Origin: an uncultured Oscillibacter sp.
GTDB lineage: Bacteria; Bacillota; Clostridia; Oscillospirales; Oscillospiraceae
Direction: 5' to 3'
DNA: 15,629 nucleotides
NCBI GenBank assembly: GCA_900542115.1
Contig: UQMC01000036.1
Span: forward strand, 1 to 15,629
The number at the start of each line of letters is the position of its first letter. The stretch's first letter is position 1. The position numbers and the translations under genes were made by a program. Below the pieces are notes generated by a model. The model was not told where the DNA came from and ran no database searches. It worked only from the letters and a program-made list of their open reading frames with translations. Below are positions 1 through 9,064 of the stretch, piece by piece.

Positions 1-2298
1 GGTGGTCTTGACTGCCGGGGCATTTCCGGCGTCCAGCAGCCGCCGCAGTTGGGTAATGAACGCAAACAGGCCGCGGTAGTCGTTGGCCTCAAAATGCTCG
101 GCGTAGCGGCTCAGAGCCATGAGATTTTCCTGCCGGAGCGCACCGCCCTCCATCGCGCCGAAAATTCCCGGCAGCGCCAAGCGGTCATAGATGTGCCACA
201 GAAGTTGGCACACGCTGATGTCCATGGCCGTTTCCCGAAGCTGCGTAAGCACCTGTAGGAAATTCTGCGAATCCACTCCCGTGTCCGCCCGCAGCGCATC
301 ATAAAAATCGCCCTCGCGGTCACAACTTCGGATTTCAGCAAGTCGGTCCGGCGTAAATCCGAAAATTGGGGACCGCAGCACGGAAATCAGGGGCACATCC
401 TGCCGTGGATTGTCGATGATCTCCAGCAGAGATACCGTCACGGAGATTTCCATGGATTGAAAATAATCCCCGCTGTCCTCAAAGGAGCACGGAACGTCCT
501 CCTCTGCCAACGCCTGTGCAAACACGGCAGAGCGGCTTCCGGGGGAACGCATGAGAATGACAATGTCCTCCGGGCGGCACGGCCGCAGCGTGCCCTCCTC
601 CCCGGTAACGGGATAGCCCTCGTCCAAAAGCTGACGGATACGCCGCGCCGTGAAACGTGCCTCGGCCAGCAGCTTTTTGACGGGGCGGGTCTCCTCCTCG
701 GAGCGCTGGTGCGCGGCAATGAGATGGAACTCCGTATCGCAGTCCGTCCGCTCCGGGTAATAAGCCGCTCCAAAGTGAAGCATCTCATCCTCTCCGTATT
801 CCATCTCACCCATTTCGGTGGAGAGAATGTTGGCAAACACGAAATTCGCTGCGTCCAGAATTTCCTTCCGTGAACGGAAATTCTGAGACAGCAAGATTTT
901 GCGTTCCTTGCCTTCCTTTGCGGTTTCAGCCGATGCAAAGCGTTTATACTTGTCAAGAAAAATCGTGGGATCTGCCAGCCGGAAGCGGTAAATGCTCTGC
1001 TTTACATCGCCAACGGTGAACAGATTCTGACCCTCGCGGGATACAGCCTGGAAAATTGCGTTCTGCACCTCGTTGGTGTCCTGATACTCATCCACCATGA
1101 TCTCGCGGTAGCGACCCGCTGTCTGCCGCCCCAGCTCCGTGGGGGCCCCGTCCTCCGAGAGCAGCAGCCGCAGCGCCAAATGCTCCTGATCCGAAAAATC
1201 GGCGCAGTTCATCCGCAGCTTTTCCTGCCGGTAGGCTTCGGAAAAATCAGCGGTCAGCTTCAAAAGTGCCAGCATGGCGGGCGCCATCGCCGCAAGATCC
1301 TCCATTGCCTCCTGTCCGCTGACGTCCAGCATGGTACCCAACTTCTTCATGGCGCCCTTTGCGCCCTCCCACAGCTTTTTCAGCCGCAGTACTTCGGCAT
1401 CGTCCTTCATGCCCTTGGGTGTTGTGAGCCGTGGGAACGTCACCGCCGCAAGGCATTGCCGCGTTTCCTCCCAGCCATTGCTTGTCTCCAGCTCCGCGAT
1501 GCTCTCCGCCGCGGCGATGAATTTTTCTCCGTAGCCCCGGTACAGATCATCCTTCTGCGGGTCAAGGGCAAGGGCCGATGCCGCTTTCAGAAGACTCTGG
1601 GACCAGTGGTGCACTTTCCGCCGCACCTGCCGCAGAAGCGCATCCGCGTAAGGTGTCTCGTCAAAATCGCCGGTGCAGGCCGTCCAGGCCGTTCGGTTCC
1701 GCTCCAGCCATGCCTCCGGGGACGCATGGCTCTGGAGCTTTTCATAGGTCTCCAGCACCAGATTTTCCAGTGCGCTGTCATCCCGGCCGGCCCCCAGCGT
1801 ATCTGCCAGCAGCGCCGCTCCGGCGTCCATATTTTCATAAAACGCCTCTAAAACGCGGCCCAGCACCCGCTTTCGCAAAAGCGCGGCATCATTTTCGTCC
1901 AGCACCCGGAAATCCGGCGTCAGCGTATGCTTTTCTCCGTCCTGTGCCAGCAGATGTGTATTTTCCCGCAGCAGCGCCGTACAAAAGGCGTCCACCGTTT
2001 TGATATCCGCCTGATACACCCGCAATAGCTGGCTGCGAAGGTGCCGGTCTCCCGGCGTTTCCGCCAGGCGGCAGGAAAGCTCCTCTGATATTTTGCTCCG
2101 CAGCTCCGCAGCCGCCGCCTTGGTATATGTAATAATGAGGAAGTCATCCACATGGCAGTGCTCCGCCGTAATATAGCGGAACAGCCGCTCCACCAGCACC
2201 TTTGTCTTTCCGGAGCCGGCGGCGGCAGAGACCAGCAGGCTCCCGCCCCGGTTTTCAACCGCAGCGCTCTGCTGCGGCGTCAGATTCAGCTTTGCCAT
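1..2298 (-). CDS. addA: ATP-dependent helicase/nuclease subunit A (AddA), N-terminal 766 residues, 3' end off the window
   Basis: AddA is the UvrD-like 3'-5' helicase and nuclease subunit of the AddAB complex, which resects double-strand DNA ends and loads RecA at Chi-type sites (family knowledge). The frame from the ATG at 2298 is open with no stop to position 1. Visible helicase motifs in order: Walker A AAAGSGKT (residues 25-32), motif Ia TYTKAAAAE (57-65), an IKTVDAFC segment, Walker B IMVDEYQDT with D403/E404 (400-408), motif III GDVKQSIYRFR (430-440) and LSQNFRSR shortly after. Family members are about 1200 residues, so roughly the last third, including the RecB-type nuclease domain, lies beyond the left edge. 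The start codon lies inside the 3' end of addB: ATGGCAAAGCTGA is shared, a 13-base overlap, which suggests translational coupling. No frameshift was seen in the part present. Confidence 0.96.
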   Translation of the reverse strand, partial: MAKLNLTPQQSAAVENRGGSLLVSAAAGSGKTKVLVERLFRYITAEHCHVDDFLIITYTKAAAAELRSKISEELSCRLAETPGDRHLRSQLLRVYQADIKTVDAFCTALLRENTHLLAQDGEKHTLTPDFRVLDENDAALLRKRVLGRVLEAFYENMDAGAALLADTLGAGRDDSALENLVLETYEKLQSHASPEAWLERNRTAWTACTGDFDETPYADALLRQVRRKVHHWSQSLLKAASALALDPQKDDLYRGYGEKFIAAAESIAELETSNGWEETRQCLAAVTFPRLTTPKGMKDDAEVLRLKKLWEGAKGAMKKLGTMLDVSGQEAMEDLAAMAPAMLALLKLTADFSEAYRQEKLRMNCADFSDQEHLALRLLLSEDGAPTELGRQTAGRYREIMVDEYQDTNEVQNAIFQAVSREGQNLFTVGDVKQSIYRFRLADPTIFLDKYKRFASAETAKEGKERKILLSQNFRSRKEILDAANFVFANILSTEMGEMEYGEDEMLHFGAAYYPERTDCDTEFHLIAAHQRSEEETRPVKKLLAEARFTARRIRQLLDEGYPVTGEEGTLRPCRPEDIVILMRSPGSRSAVFAQALAEEDVPCSFEDSGDYFQSMEISVTVSLLEIIDNPRQDVPLISVLRSPIFGFTPDRLAEIRSCDREGDFYDALRADTGVDSQNFLQVLTQLRETAMDISVCQLLWHIYDRLALPGIFGAMEGGALRQENLMALSRYAEHFEANDYRGLFAFITQLRRLLDAGNAPAVKTT

Positions 2299-5200
2299 CT
2301 GTCATCGTCTCCTTCCTCCAGCTCCTTCCAAAATTCCTCCGGCTTCACCGGCAGAATGTACCGCAGATGGTCTCGGTCCTGTCCATCCCGGAAGTGACAG
2401 GCCGGTGCCCAATCGCAATACCGGCACTGGCTGTCCTCCTCGCTGTGGCAGCAGGGGTCCGCGTCAATATTGCCGGAGCGCAGCTCATGGGATATCTGCC
2501 GCAGCAGCTTATCCACATAATTGCCCAGCCTGCCAAGCTGCGCTGCGGACGCGATGCTGCCGGAGATGTCGCCGCTGCGGTTGACGCGCAGCGGCAGATA
2601 GTGTGGCTCCGTCAGCGCGTCATGCTCCATGGCGGACAGCACCGCCGGCTCCGCCAGCAGCAGCCCAGAGCGCTTCAGCGTCTTTTCCCGCTCCCGTAAA
2701 AGCTGCTCCGGCGTCACGTTCCGCTCCAATGATAAAATCTCATCCCGGGCCGGGAGATACAGTACGCCTGCCGGTTCGATCTCCTGTCCGAAATAGCGGG
2801 CTCCCTCCTTTTGAAGCGTAAAGAGGTATAACAGCATCTGGATATCCAGTCCCATGCGGACATTGGCAAGGTCAAAGCTCTTTCTGCCGGATTTGTAGTC
2901 CACCACCCGCAGATATAACCTTCCATCATGCAGCCAGCCATCCACCCGGTCCACCTTGCCGCCGACACGCAGCTCCCCATCCGGTTCGGAAATGGTAACG
3001 GCCGACAGAGCGCCGTTTTTTCCGCCGAAGGACAGCTCAAACGCCATAGGCACAAAGTCCGAACAGCGCAGCTCCGCCGCCACCTGATCGATCACGGCAT
3101 AAGCCGTTGTCCGCAGACGGGCAAAGAGATATCGGAAGCGGGCATTTCGATTTTGGAAATTGTGCAGCTCCTGCTCCACGTAGCGCTCCGTATACCGGCG
3201 CACAAGGCGGTGCAACTCCTCCTGCTCCACAGCGGCAAAGCCCCCCTCCGCCAGTACGTCCCGGGTCACGTTTTCCAGCAGGAAATGCAAAAATGTGCCG
3301 ATCTGCGGCGCGTCAAAGGCGGCGGTCTCCCGTGGTCTTGCTCGGAGGCCGTACTCCATGAAGTAGGCAAAATGGCACGAGCGCATCCGCTCCAGCCGGG
3401 AGGCTGTCATGGAGACCCGCTCCCCATAGATAGCCCGAACGGCGGCGGGAGACAGACTGCCCCGCCGGAGCGATGCCGCCCGCTCTGCGGCCTCCAGCCG
3501 CTCCGCGTTGTCCGGCTCCTGCCGAAGATACGCTTTCAGAGCATCATTTTCAGTTCTTGCAGCCATTTCCAATGCTGGAACAACTGCTGTAAAGCGATAC
3601 TCCTTGTTGACCGGCTCCCGCTCCAAACGGAGCGCCGGGAAGAGTCTCAGCAGCCGCTCCACTACAAACGCCGGGCGCAGCTCCCCGCCGGAGACGTCCG
3701 CCGCCGGATAGCTTACTGTCAGGCCGCATTCCGGCTGGGCCAGCGCCGCATAGAGATTTTGCAACTCCACCCCCATCTGCTCCATGCCGCTGGGGGCCAG
3801 CTCAATGCCGCACAGGGCCAATGCCTGCCTGTCTGCCTCGTTCAAAAGTCCGCCGGTCTGCCCCGATGCGGGTATCACATGGTCATTCGCTCCCAGTAAA
3901 AAGAGATATTTTGTTGTGTGGCGGTCATTCCGGGTAATCTCGCTGACAGATACCTGATCCAGAGACACCGGAATCGTTCCCACGCTGTACTGCGTCAAAA
4001 CCAGCCGGAACAGCCGCTCAAACTCATCGGCGCTGAGCTTTTCGTCCCCCAATATCTCCACGAACTGATCCAGCACGCCGCAGAGAATTTCCCACAGTTG
4101 AGCGGTCTCCTCCGCCTCCTGCATCCGGCCTGCCTCGGCCTGCCGGTGCATCCGCTCCGTCAGAACGGACTCTAACTGCAGCTCCTCCATAAAATCGTAC
4201 AGGGCATTTGCGTAGTCCCGCACAGTCTCGCCGCTTTTCATCCCGGCTGCCAGCCGCCCCAGCGGGCCGCCGATGCGCCGCCGCAGTGCGTTGACCTGCT
4301 CCAGCCGGTTTTTTTGACGGTCATTCCACGGCGCGCCGTATCCGTCCGGATTTTCCGTCCAGTCCTCCTCCCGCAGCCACATCCGGCCGCGAATTTCCCA
4401 CTTCAGAACATAGTTTTCCAGCGCATCGCACTCCTCCGCCGTGATACCGGCGAGGCCCGTTTTCAGCCAGCGAAACATATCTTCATATTCATAGCCGCCG
4501 GAAATGGAGGCAAGCACGCCTGTCAGCAGACTCAACACCGGTTTTTCCAGAATGTCGCTGCGGCGGCTGACGTAGGCCGGTATTCCATAACGGTCAAACA
4601 CGGCCTCGATAGTAGCCATGTAGTCCGCCATGTTTCTGGCAGCCACTGTAATGTCGCGGCAGCGGCACTTCCCCGCCGCAAGCAGCCGCCGGATATCCGC
4701 CGCCGCCTGCTCCACCTCTGAATAGAGCGTGGCGGCCTCCCGTATATGGAGCATGGAGCAGTCCCCGTCATAGGGCCGGTTTTCCCCGAAAAAGCAGCGC
4801 TCCAGATGGCCCAGCGCCGATGTATCTTCATTTGTCAGCGTTTCGAGCCGAACCTCGCTGCCGGCCTCATCCGCCAAGCGCCGCAGACTCTCCAGCGTTT
4901 TCAGCGTTGGCTCGAATATTTCCTCCCGGCTGTCCGGCTCCCCCAGCAGCGTAATGGTCACAGACCTCGCCTGCCGCAAAAATACGGACAAAACGCGCCG
5001 CTCCTGCGCGTTGAAGTATGTAAAGCCATCAATGAAGATATTCTTGTCCCGGACGTATGCCGACTCCTCCAAATGCTCGCACAGCTTCGTCATTCGGTCC
5101 CGGGAATCCAGCCCAGGCCGCCGGAGACGTGCCTCATAGGCGCCGTACAGCAGGCTCAGGTCCAGTAGCTTATCCCTTGTGGCGCCGGTCAAGGAGTGCG

Positions 5201-5615
5201 CCTGCTCATAAAGCCGCTCCGGCGTGACCTCATAGCATTGCAGCTCGTCAAACAGGGCCAGCATTTGCTCTAAAAAGCCCACCTTCTGCGAGGGGCGGCG
5301 GTACAGCGTCAGCATCGGTGCCGTTTCCAACAGGGCGCGCTGAAGCGTCAGCAGCCTGCCGCCGCTGTCCAGCGTTACATCGGAGATACCGCCGGTGATG
5401 CTCAGCACCCGCTCTCCCAGTCTGCGGAAGCTCAGCACCTCCGCATACCGGCTGGCGTGGTCGCCGCAGACGCGGCACACATCCACCTCTGCCTGATAGG
5501 AGGCGTGCTCCGGCACCAGCAAAATCTGCTGCCCGCTTTCTCCCAGCGCCGCGATTTTCCGCAGGACCCAGTCTGATTTTCCTGTTTTCGCCCGGCCGAT
5601 CAATATTGTCAGCAT
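2286..5615 (-). CDS. addB: ATP-dependent helicase/deoxyribonuclease subunit B (AddB)
   Basis: AddB is the second AddAB subunit. It holds an inactivated helicase fold used for Chi recognition and a C-terminal iron-sulfur nuclease domain (family knowledge, mainly from Bacillus subtilis). At 1109 residues it is close to the usual length of about 1150. An N-terminal Walker A, GRAKTGKS, is at residues 7-14. The nuclease domain shows a GKVDRVD segment followed by VVDYKSG with D906 and K908. The four cysteines expected to hold a 4Fe-4S cluster are present: C747 in an RSCHFAYF segment, and C1064, C1067 and C1073 in CRYCDWAPAC. The ATG is preceded by GGAGG at 5621-5625 with 5-base spacing. It is the first gene of the addB-addA operon, the usual order in Firmicutes, and overlaps addA by 13 bases. 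All key residues looked for are present. Confidence 0.97.
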   Translation of the reverse strand: MLTILIGRAKTGKSDWVLRKIAALGESGQQILLVPEHASYQAEVDVCRVCGDHASRYAEVLSFRRLGERVLSITGGISDVTLDSGGRLLTLQRALLETAPMLTLYRRPSQKVGFLEQMLALFDELQCYEVTPERLYEQAHSLTGATRDKLLDLSLLYGAYEARLRRPGLDSRDRMTKLCEHLEESAYVRDKNIFIDGFTYFNAQERRVLSVFLRQARSVTITLLGEPDSREEIFEPTLKTLESLRRLADEAGSEVRLETLTNEDTSALGHLERCFFGENRPYDGDCSMLHIREAATLYSEVEQAAADIRRLLAAGKCRCRDITVAARNMADYMATIEAVFDRYGIPAYVSRRSDILEKPVLSLLTGVLASISGGYEYEDMFRWLKTGLAGITAEECDALENYVLKWEIRGRMWLREEDWTENPDGYGAPWNDRQKNRLEQVNALRRRIGGPLGRLAAGMKSGETVRDYANALYDFMEELQLESVLTERMHRQAEAGRMQEAEETAQLWEILCGVLDQFVEILGDEKLSADEFERLFRLVLTQYSVGTIPVSLDQVSVSEITRNDRHTTKYLFLLGANDHVIPASGQTGGLLNEADRQALALCGIELAPSGMEQMGVELQNLYAALAQPECGLTVSYPAADVSGGELRPAFVVERLLRLFPALRLEREPVNKEYRFTAVVPALEMAARTENDALKAYLRQEPDNAERLEAAERAASLRRGSLSPAAVRAIYGERVSMTASRLERMRSCHFAYFMEYGLRARPRETAAFDAPQIGTFLHFLLENVTRDVLAEGGFAAVEQEELHRLVRRYTERYVEQELHNFQNRNARFRYLFARLRTTAYAVIDQVAAELRCSDFVPMAFELSFGGKNGALSAVTISEPDGELRVGGKVDRVDGWLHDGRLYLRVVDYKSGRKSFDLANVRMGLDIQMLLYLFTLQKEGARYFGQEIEPAGVLYLPARDEILSLERNVTPEQLLREREKTLKRSGLLLAEPAVLSAMEHDALTEPHYLPLRVNRSGDISGSIASAAQLGRLGNYVDKLLRQISHELRSGNIDADPCCHSEEDSQCRYCDWAPACHFRDGQDRDHLRYILPVKPEEFWKELEEGDDDRWQS

Positions 5616-5644
5616 AGCTTCCTCCGCTCAGAAATGTTTTTTCC

Positions 5645-5650
5645 ATTCTA
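5645..5650 (-). promoter_or_regulatory. Putative extended -10 element for addBA
   Basis: On the minus strand TAGAAT is preceded by TG plus one base, an extended -10 arrangement, about 30 bases before the addB start codon. The hexamer 17 bases further upstream (TATATT) is a poor -35, so recognition would rest on the extended -10. The element lies back to back with the DUF1643 promoter. Confidence 0.4.
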
Positions 5651-5680
5651 CCATAATCAGCGCCGCAAATATAGACCCGA

Positions 5681-5709
5681 TTGTCTTTTTTTCGCCGCTA
5701 TGTTAAAAT
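5681..5709 (+). promoter_or_regulatory. Putative vegetative promoter of the DUF1643 gene
   Basis: A -35 TTGTCT (5681-5686) and a -10 TAAAAT (5704-5709) are separated by exactly 17 bases, and TG plus one base precedes the -10. Transcription would start near 5716, about 30 bases before the chosen ATG. This would place the upstream in-frame ATG at 5719 almost at the transcript 5' end. Confidence 0.6.
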
Positions 5710-5745
5710 CAAATCATTATGTATATTGCTGAAAGGAGTCTTTTT

Positions 5746-6363
5746 ATGCCCCATATCCCCCACGGCCCAACGGACGCTGCCTCCCTTGTGCCGTTTGAAC
5801 CCGCGCTGGAGGCCGCACTTCGGCCCTCACCGGACTATGATGTGTCCCGCTGGCTCTATGTTCCCAACACCTATTCGGAGTACCGTTACATATTGGGTAC
5901 CCGTGGCTCTCATCCGCTGATCTGCGTTGGTATCAACCCCTCCACCGCCGCGCCGGACGCGCTGGACCCCACGCTGCAATCCGCCCAGCGAATTGCACTG
6001 AACAACGGCTATGACAGCTTCCTGATGTTCAACGTCTACGCCCAGCGCGCCACCCGGCCAGACGATATGGAGCCGGTGTGCAGCGCGGCGCTCCACTCCG
6101 AAAACCGCAAGGCGTTCCGCTATCTGCTGTCCCTGTCGGACACCCCCGCCATCTGGGGGGCCTGGGGGAATATCATCGAAAAGCGCGATTATCTCACGGA
6201 CTGTATGCGCGATTTTGCCTCCGACGGAAAGGCCGCGGGCGCACAGTGGTTCACCGCCGGGCCGCTTTTAAAATCCGGGCACCCGCACCACCCCCTGTAC
6301 CTAAAGGCCACCACCGCCCTGCTCCCCTTTGATATTGACGCCTATCTTGCCGCCCGGACGTAA
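5746..6363 (+). CDS. DUF1643 domain-containing protein
   Basis: This is a soluble 205-residue protein of the DUF1643 family (Pfam PF07799). I know no established biochemical function for the family. Recognisable family features are INPSTAAPDALDPT (residues 63-76), NVYAQRATRPDDM (96-108), an SEN at 118-120, AWG at 139-141 and SGHPHHPLYL at 177-186. No signal peptide or membrane segment is visible. The start at 5746 is chosen because GAAAGGAG (5731-5738) sits 7 bases before it. An in-frame ATG at 5719 lies upstream of that ribosome binding site and is unlikely to be used. The gene stands alone, divergent from addBA and 156 bases before the racemase gene, with no obvious terminator after it. Confidence 0.86.
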   Translation: MPHIPHGPTDAASLVPFEPALEAALRPSPDYDVSRWLYVPNTYSEYRYILGTRGSHPLICVGINPSTAAPDALDPTLQSAQRIALNNGYDSFLMFNVYAQRATRPDDMEPVCSAALHSENRKAFRYLLSLSDTPAIWGAWGNIIEKRDYLTDCMRDFASDGKAAGAQWFTAGPLLKSGHPHHPLYLKATTALLPFDIDAYLAART

Positions 6364-6444
6364 ATCTCCGCTCCCTTGGTCAGAAAACACAAGAAAGCCG
6401 ATTCTGTTCCCCGCATATTTGGCGGTCCGATGGGCGATTCCATA

Positions 6445-6472
6445 TTGAAACCCACGGAATAGAGTGTATAAT
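6445..6472 (+). promoter_or_regulatory. Putative promoter of the racemase-aminotransferase operon
   Basis: TTGAAA (6445-6450) and a perfect TATAAT (6467-6472) are separated by 16 bases, 48 bases before the start codon. A second perfect TATAAT lies at 6498-6503 but has no convincing -35. It could be a second start site or simply AT-rich leader. The rest of the 6364-6519 gap shows no further structure I can support. Confidence 0.55.
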
Positions 6473-6519
6473 TAGTCATTATTTGTATTTTATTTTGTAT
6501 AATCATACGAGGTCACACT

Positions 6520-7803
6520 ATGAAAACCTATGAATTTGCCTATGGTCACGGTCATGTTTCCTTGCCGCTGAACGAAGCGGATATTCTCGCGGAGCTGCAC
6601 GGCAGCGAAACGCCCCCCATTACCGATATCCGCTCCGCCCTGATTTCCTCGCTGGAGGCCCCCATTGACAGCAAGCCCCTCAAAAATCTGGCCCTTCCCG
6701 GCCTCAAGGTCGCGCTAGTGGTCAGCGATATGACGCGCTTCTGGATGCGGCAGGACTTAGTGGTGCCGCATCTTGTGGACTATCTGCTGGAGGTCTGCGG
6801 CGTCAAGCCCTTCGATCTGACTATCGTGATTGCCAACGGCACCCACATCGGTGGAAACGAGCAGGAGCTGCGGACGCTGGTGACAGACGGGGTCTATGAC
6901 CGCATCCGGGTTGAAAACCATGATTGCGAGGCGAAGGATCTTGTATACCTTGGGACAACGCCCCACAAAACGCCGGTGTGGATCAACCGCACCGTGGCGG
7001 AGGCAGACCTTGTGGTTTGCCTTGGCGCGGCTACCCATCATGTGATGGCCGGCTACGGCGGTGGACGGAAAAGCATTCTTCCCGGCGTCAGCGGTTTGGA
7101 AACCATCCGCCACAACCACGCTTATTCCCTTGACAGCACCAAGCTCTGCACCAACCCCGCCATCGGCAACGGCGTGCTGTCCGGCAACCCGCTCCACGCC
7201 GATATGTGCGAAGCGGCGGGCATGGTCAAGAATCTGTTCATGGTCAATCTGGTCATGAACGCCCAAATGAAGCTGGCCAAAATCTTTTCCGGCCATTACC
7301 TGACCGCGTGGGAGCAGGCCTGTCAGGCGGCGGATGACATTTACCGGGTGGAGATTCCCTGTCAGGCCGATGCCATTGTTACAAGCTGCGGCGGCTTCCC
7401 CAAGGATATTTCGCTCTATCAGGGCACCAAGACCATTGACAACGTGGAATCCGCTCTGAAGCCCGGCGGTACGCTGGTTCTGTTCATTGAGGCCCCGGAG
7501 GGCGGCGGCCCCGCCGAATACTTCGACTGGTCCAAAAACCTTCAGGACGGTACGTTGGAGCAGCGGCTCCGGGAGGCGTTCACCGTGGCCGGCTACATTT
7601 TCTTCCTGAATTGCGAGCAAGCGCAGCGCTATCGCATTTTCCTCTACTCCTCCATTGATCCCAAGGACGTTGCCCCCATGGGTATCCACGCCTATTCCGA
7701 TCTGGACGAGCTGTTGAAGGCCGCGCAGCTTGACGGAAAATCCACCTATGTCATTCCCAACGGTTCCACCGTGATTCCCCGGGTGAAAGGAGCAAACCAA
7801 TGA
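6520..7803 (+). CDS. larA: LarA-family nickel-dependent 2-hydroxyacid racemase (lactate racemase-like)
   Basis: LarA-type enzymes racemise or epimerise 2-hydroxyacids by hydride transfer to a covalently bound nickel-pincer nucleotide (NPN) cofactor made by LarB, LarC and LarE. The 427-residue length matches Lactiplantibacillus LarA (about 424). Key positions are present: SDMTR (D70, R73), NGTH (H109), HH at 173-174, GGGRKSILPG with K184 as the expected NPN-attachment lysine, and H200 as the expected nickel ligand in an IRHNH segment. GAGG at 6509-6512 supports the start. The stop overlaps the aminotransferase start (ATGA at 7800-7803), so the two are translationally coupled. Members of this superfamily act on substrates other than lactate, and pairing with an aminotransferase suggests an amino acid-derived hydroxyacid (inference). 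No larB, larC or larE gene is in the window. Family assignment is firm; the substrate is unknown. Confidence 0.9.
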   Translation: MKTYEFAYGHGHVSLPLNEADILAELHGSETPPITDIRSALISSLEAPIDSKPLKNLALPGLKVALVVSDMTRFWMRQDLVVPHLVDYLLEVCGVKPFDLTIVIANGTHIGGNEQELRTLVTDGVYDRIRVENHDCEAKDLVYLGTTPHKTPVWINRTVAEADLVVCLGAATHHVMAGYGGGRKSILPGVSGLETIRHNHAYSLDSTKLCTNPAIGNGVLSGNPLHADMCEAAGMVKNLFMVNLVMNAQMKLAKIFSGHYLTAWEQACQAADDIYRVEIPCQADAIVTSCGGFPKDISLYQGTKTIDNVESALKPGGTLVLFIEAPEGGGPAEYFDWSKNLQDGTLEQRLREAFTVAGYIFFLNCEQAQRYRIFLYSSIDPKDVAPMGIHAYSDLDELLKAAQLDGKSTYVIPNGSTVIPRVKGANQ

Positions 7804-8957
7804 AAACCACTTCCGATTTCATCGCAAAGCGCTTCCGCAGCATTGACGCCGGTCTAAGCCTTGATACCGAGGCACTGGCCCGCTACAATGACGTCATTGA
7901 CCTGAGCATCGGCGATACGGATTTCATCACGGACGATGCCATCATTGACGCCGCGTTCCATGACGCAAAAGCCGGCTATACCCACTACGGCAATCCCATG
8001 GGCGACCCGGAGCTGATTCATGCGGTGTGCGCGGCTTGGCAGGAGGATTTCCGCCAGCCCTTAACGCCGGATCATGTTCTGATCACCGCCTCGAGCTGCC
8101 TTGGCATGGCGCTGGTCATGATGGCCATTCTGGACCCCGGCGATGAGGTCATTGTCTTCTCCCCCTATTTTTCCCTCTACCGCAATCAGATCGAACTGGC
8201 CGGCGGCGTATGCGTGGAGGTCCCCACCTATGCCGAGGAGAGCTGGGCTGTGGATGAGGCCCGCCTCCGGGCCGCCATTACGCCGAAGACCAAAGCCATC
8301 ATTTTCAACAATCCCTGCAACCCCACCGGCATGGGCTACGAGCGGAAAACGCTGGAGCTGCTGGGCCGGGTGGCTGAGGAGCACGATCTGCTCATCGCGG
8401 CGGACGAAATCTACACCACCTATCTTTATGAAGGGGAATTCATTCCCATCCGTACCCTTCCGGGGCTTGCTAAGCGGGTCATTACGCTGAACAGCTTTTC
8501 AAAGAACTTCCTGATGACCGGCTGGCGGGTCGGTGCCATTATTGCCGAGCCGGAGCTGCTGCGGGCCATGAACGATGTGAATAACTGCCTTATTTACACC
8601 GCGCCCTCCATTTCCCAGCGGGCAGCCATCAAGGCGCTGTCTATTCGTGAGGACATCCGCAAGAATTATGTATCCGCCTATCGGGACCGCATTTTTTACG
8701 CGGCGGACCGCATCGAAAAAATTCCCTATCTCAGCCTGGTACGCCCCAAGGGTACCTTCTACCTGTTCCCCGGAATCGAGAAAACGGGGCTGAGCGACAC
8801 GGAATTCTGCAAGGCCCTGCTGGAGCGGGCACACATCATGGTCTCTCCCGGCGGCGTGTTCGGCAGCACCGGCGCACACTGCTTCCGCATTGCCTGCACC
8901 GTTGGACTGGATCATTTGAAGGAAGCCTTTGACCGTATGGAGAAGCTCTCCTTCTGA
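7800..8957 (+). CDS. Pyridoxal phosphate-dependent aminotransferase, class I/II (fold type I)
   Basis: This 385-residue cytoplasmic enzyme should move an amino group between an amino acid and a 2-oxoacid using PLP. Fold-type I landmarks are clear: a YTHYGNPMGDPEL segment (60-72), the substrate and cofactor-binding NNPCNPTG (170-177), ADEIY with D202 and Y205, the Schiff-base lysine K235 in NSFSKNF, GWRVG with R243, and a C-terminal FRIACT arginine expected to bind the substrate carboxylate. It belongs to the aspartate/aromatic aminotransferase superfamily, but the specificity cannot be read from sequence. AAAGGAG at 7786-7792, inside the racemase 3' end, is 7 bases from the ATG, and ATGA is shared with the racemase stop. 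Its tight coupling to the LarA-like enzyme and position before an amino acid transporter suggest amino acid to oxoacid to hydroxyacid chemistry (inference). Confidence 0.92.
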   Translation: MKTTSDFIAKRFRSIDAGLSLDTEALARYNDVIDLSIGDTDFITDDAIIDAAFHDAKAGYTHYGNPMGDPELIHAVCAAWQEDFRQPLTPDHVLITASSCLGMALVMMAILDPGDEVIVFSPYFSLYRNQIELAGGVCVEVPTYAEESWAVDEARLRAAITPKTKAIIFNNPCNPTGMGYERKTLELLGRVAEEHDLLIAADEIYTTYLYEGEFIPIRTLPGLAKRVITLNSFSKNFLMTGWRVGAIIAEPELLRAMNDVNNCLIYTAPSISQRAAIKALSIREDIRKNYVSAYRDRIFYAADRIEKIPYLSLVRPKGTFYLFPGIEKTGLSDTEFCKALLERAHIMVSPGGVFGSTGAHCFRIACTVGLDHLKEAFDRMEKLSF

Positions 8958-8964
8958 TTTTGCG

Positions 8965-9064
8965 TGCATATATGCATAATTTATGCATATATTGTGTATA
9001 TTTTGCATGATGTATAAATAAATATTCAAAACTAACTTTATATTATGCAATTTTACTGTTGCAT
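8965..9064. repeat. AT-rich array of TGCA-centred palindromes before the ABC transporter operon
   Basis: Six TGCA cores occur at 8965, 8973, 8984, 9004, 9046 and 9060. The first two form a perfect 12-base palindrome (8965-8976). A larger perfect inverted repeat of 12-base arms around one central base spans 8968-8992. Several cores are spaced about 19-20 or 42 bases apart, close to whole helical turns. The last core is part of the putative -35 of the binding-protein promoter. This could be an operator array for an unidentified regulator; the large repeat could also form a weak RNA hairpin ending the aminotransferase message. Neither is proven. Confidence 0.5.

Noticed and set aside
1180..1851. 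A plus-strand open frame of 223 codons opposite addA
   Set aside because: It lies in the mirror frame of addA, which is uninterrupted and carries ordered helicase motifs.
5719..5745. Upstream ATG as start of the DUF1643 protein
   Set aside because: It lies before the ribosome binding site at 5731-5738 and almost at the predicted transcript start. The ATG at 5746 has proper spacing.
6757..7800. A minus-strand open frame of 347 codons opposite the racemase gene
   Set aside because: The sense strand has clear LarA catalytic motifs. The antisense frame lacks a good ribosome binding site and recognisable domains, and is a by-product of codon bias.
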